From assembly GCA_029573365.1 (NCBI GenBank), contig JAKQGD010000442.1, positions 1 to 6,729 of the forward strand: DNA of 6,729 bases. The letters run 5' to 3'. Positions 6,055 through 6,729 of the stretch are shown here, in pieces. Made by a program: the position numbers and the translations under genes. The notes under the pieces were generated by a model. It did not search any database and was not told where the DNA came from. It saw only the letters and a list, made by a program, of their open reading frames with translations. The first letter of the stretch is position 1; each line of letters opens with the position of its first letter. Origin of the DNA: Bacteroidota bacterium (GTDB lineage: Bacteria; Bacteroidota; Bacteroidia; Chitinophagales; Saprospiraceae).

Positions 6055-6729
6055 TTAATCCTCGAGGGTTACGCGTGTATCATCATTGAGGTATTCGTCC
6101 AGACGCATCAGAGGTATGGAGACATAAAAGTCTGTACCTGTACCCGGACGTGTATTGAAGTAGATGCGGCCGTTAAATGATTCGATCATATTGGCTGATA
6201 TAGCCAACCCTAGTCCTGTACCGGAAGATTTTGTAGTAAAATTAGGTGTAAAGACCTTGTCTTTCATATGGTCAGGAATGCCGGTTCCATTGTCAGATAC
6301 ACGAATAACAGCATCATTTGACTGTCTGCTAAGTTCTATTTCTATCTTTCCACGGCGGTTGTCGGGTATGGCCTGGATGGCATTTTTAAGCAAGTTGTTG
6401 AGGATGCGTACCAGGTGGTTCTTGTCGGCAAAGACATAAAGTTCGTCTATAGGCTCGATCATACTTATGTCCATGTCTTCCCGCTTTCTGAAAAGGTCAT
6501 GGATGGTCTCCACGATCTCATTGAGCACCACCTTTTCGTTTGTAGCCTGCGGCATTGCTGCAAAATTTGAAAACTCACTGGCTATCTGAGACAGGTTGTC
6601 TATCTGCTCTATCAGGGTTGATGATATCCTGGGTATCATGTCACCCGCCCGCTCAGGTTGTTCCCTGGCTGCCTTTTCCAGATATTGTATACTCAGCTTC
6701 ATGGGAGTGAGGGGGTTTTTGATCTCGTG
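6055..6729 (-). CDS. sensor histidine kinase, C-terminal catalytic part (gene runs off right edge)
   Basis: The frame stays open to the right edge and gives 224 residues, beginning exactly with the H-box HEIKNPLTPMKL, whose His is the autophosphorylated residue. A shorter reading from the internal ATG at 6702 would lose this His and is not the true start. After the dimerisation helices (about 1-60) comes the HATPase_c domain: N box ILNNLLKNAIQAI (109-121, with the Mg-binding Asn at 116), G1 VSDNGTGIPD (144-153), F box VFTPNFTTK (159-167) and G2 GTGLGLAIS (170-178). The H-box and ATPase style resemble NtrY-like kinases, which in Bacteroidota are often large membrane proteins with a HAMP domain; that part lies outside the window. 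The signal sensed and the response regulator cannot be told from here. The stop is a TAA at 6057-6055, 18 bases from the aspS stop, with no recognisable terminator between. Confidence 0.95.
   Translation of the reverse strand, partial: HEIKNPLTPMKLSIQYLEKAAREQPERAGDMIPRISSTLIEQIDNLSQIASEFSNFAAMPQATNEKVVLNEIVETIHDLFRKREDMDISMIEPIDELYVFADKNHLVRILNNLLKNAIQAIPDNRRGKIEIELSRQSNDAVIRVSDNGTGIPDHMKDKVFTPNFTTKSSGTGLGLAISANMIESFNGRIYFNTRPGTGTDFYVSIPLMRLDEYLNDDTRVTLED

Noticed and set aside
6164..6439. 91-residue plus-strand ORF downstream of the possible antisense promoter
   Set aside because: It overlaps the HATPase domain of the kinase, has no recognisable motif, and its start is more than 100 bases after the promoter candidate. 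It is best explained as a shadow of the kinase frame.

Overview
The window looks like a chromosomal segment of a member of the Bacteroidota. Four independent signs agree. The large central protein ends in a type IX secretion (T9SS) type B sorting domain, a system restricted to this phylum and close relatives. Its signal peptide appears to be cut just before a Gln, a known Bacteroidota habit. None of the starts visible in the window has a Shine-Dalgarno sequence. Several intergenic stretches carry the TAnnTTTG -7 box of the Bacteroidota primary sigma factor. A more precise placement (for example Saprospiria or Chitinophagia) is only a guess from the style of the adhesin.

Layout from left to right. 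Positions 1-926 (minus strand) hold the N-terminal 308 residues of a secreted or outer-membrane protein with a family 9 carbohydrate-binding-like domain followed by the start of a DUF5916 barrel; it runs off the left edge. A 223 bp AT-rich divergent intergenic region (927-1149) carries a well-formed promoter for that gene and two small dyads. Positions 1150-4161 (plus strand) encode a 1003-residue T9SS-secreted surface protein: signal peptide, Ig-like module, jelly-roll-like domain, eight tandem Ig/PKD-like modules and the type B sorting domain. A 105 bp spacer holds a -7 box for the next gene. Positions 4267-6036 (plus strand) encode a complete aspartyl-tRNA synthetase (aspS). It converges, with only 18 bp between stop codons, on a partial sensor histidine kinase gene on the minus strand (6055-6729) whose phospho-accepting His is the very first codon inside the window.

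The genes are not an obvious functional operon. A housekeeping synthetase lies between a cell-surface adhesin-like protein and a two-component kinase, each with its own orientation or promoter. The two genes flanking 927-1149 both encode exported envelope proteins and are transcribed divergently, so shared control is possible but not shown. I see no tRNA, rRNA, CRISPR array, insertion sequence or phage gene, and no reading frame is visibly broken. I do not find a convincing new biological system here. The most checkable oddities are a possible antisense promoter at the aspS/kinase junction, a promoter placed so close to the DUF5916 start that the mRNA would be nearly leaderless, and an atypical entry to the type B sorting domain.
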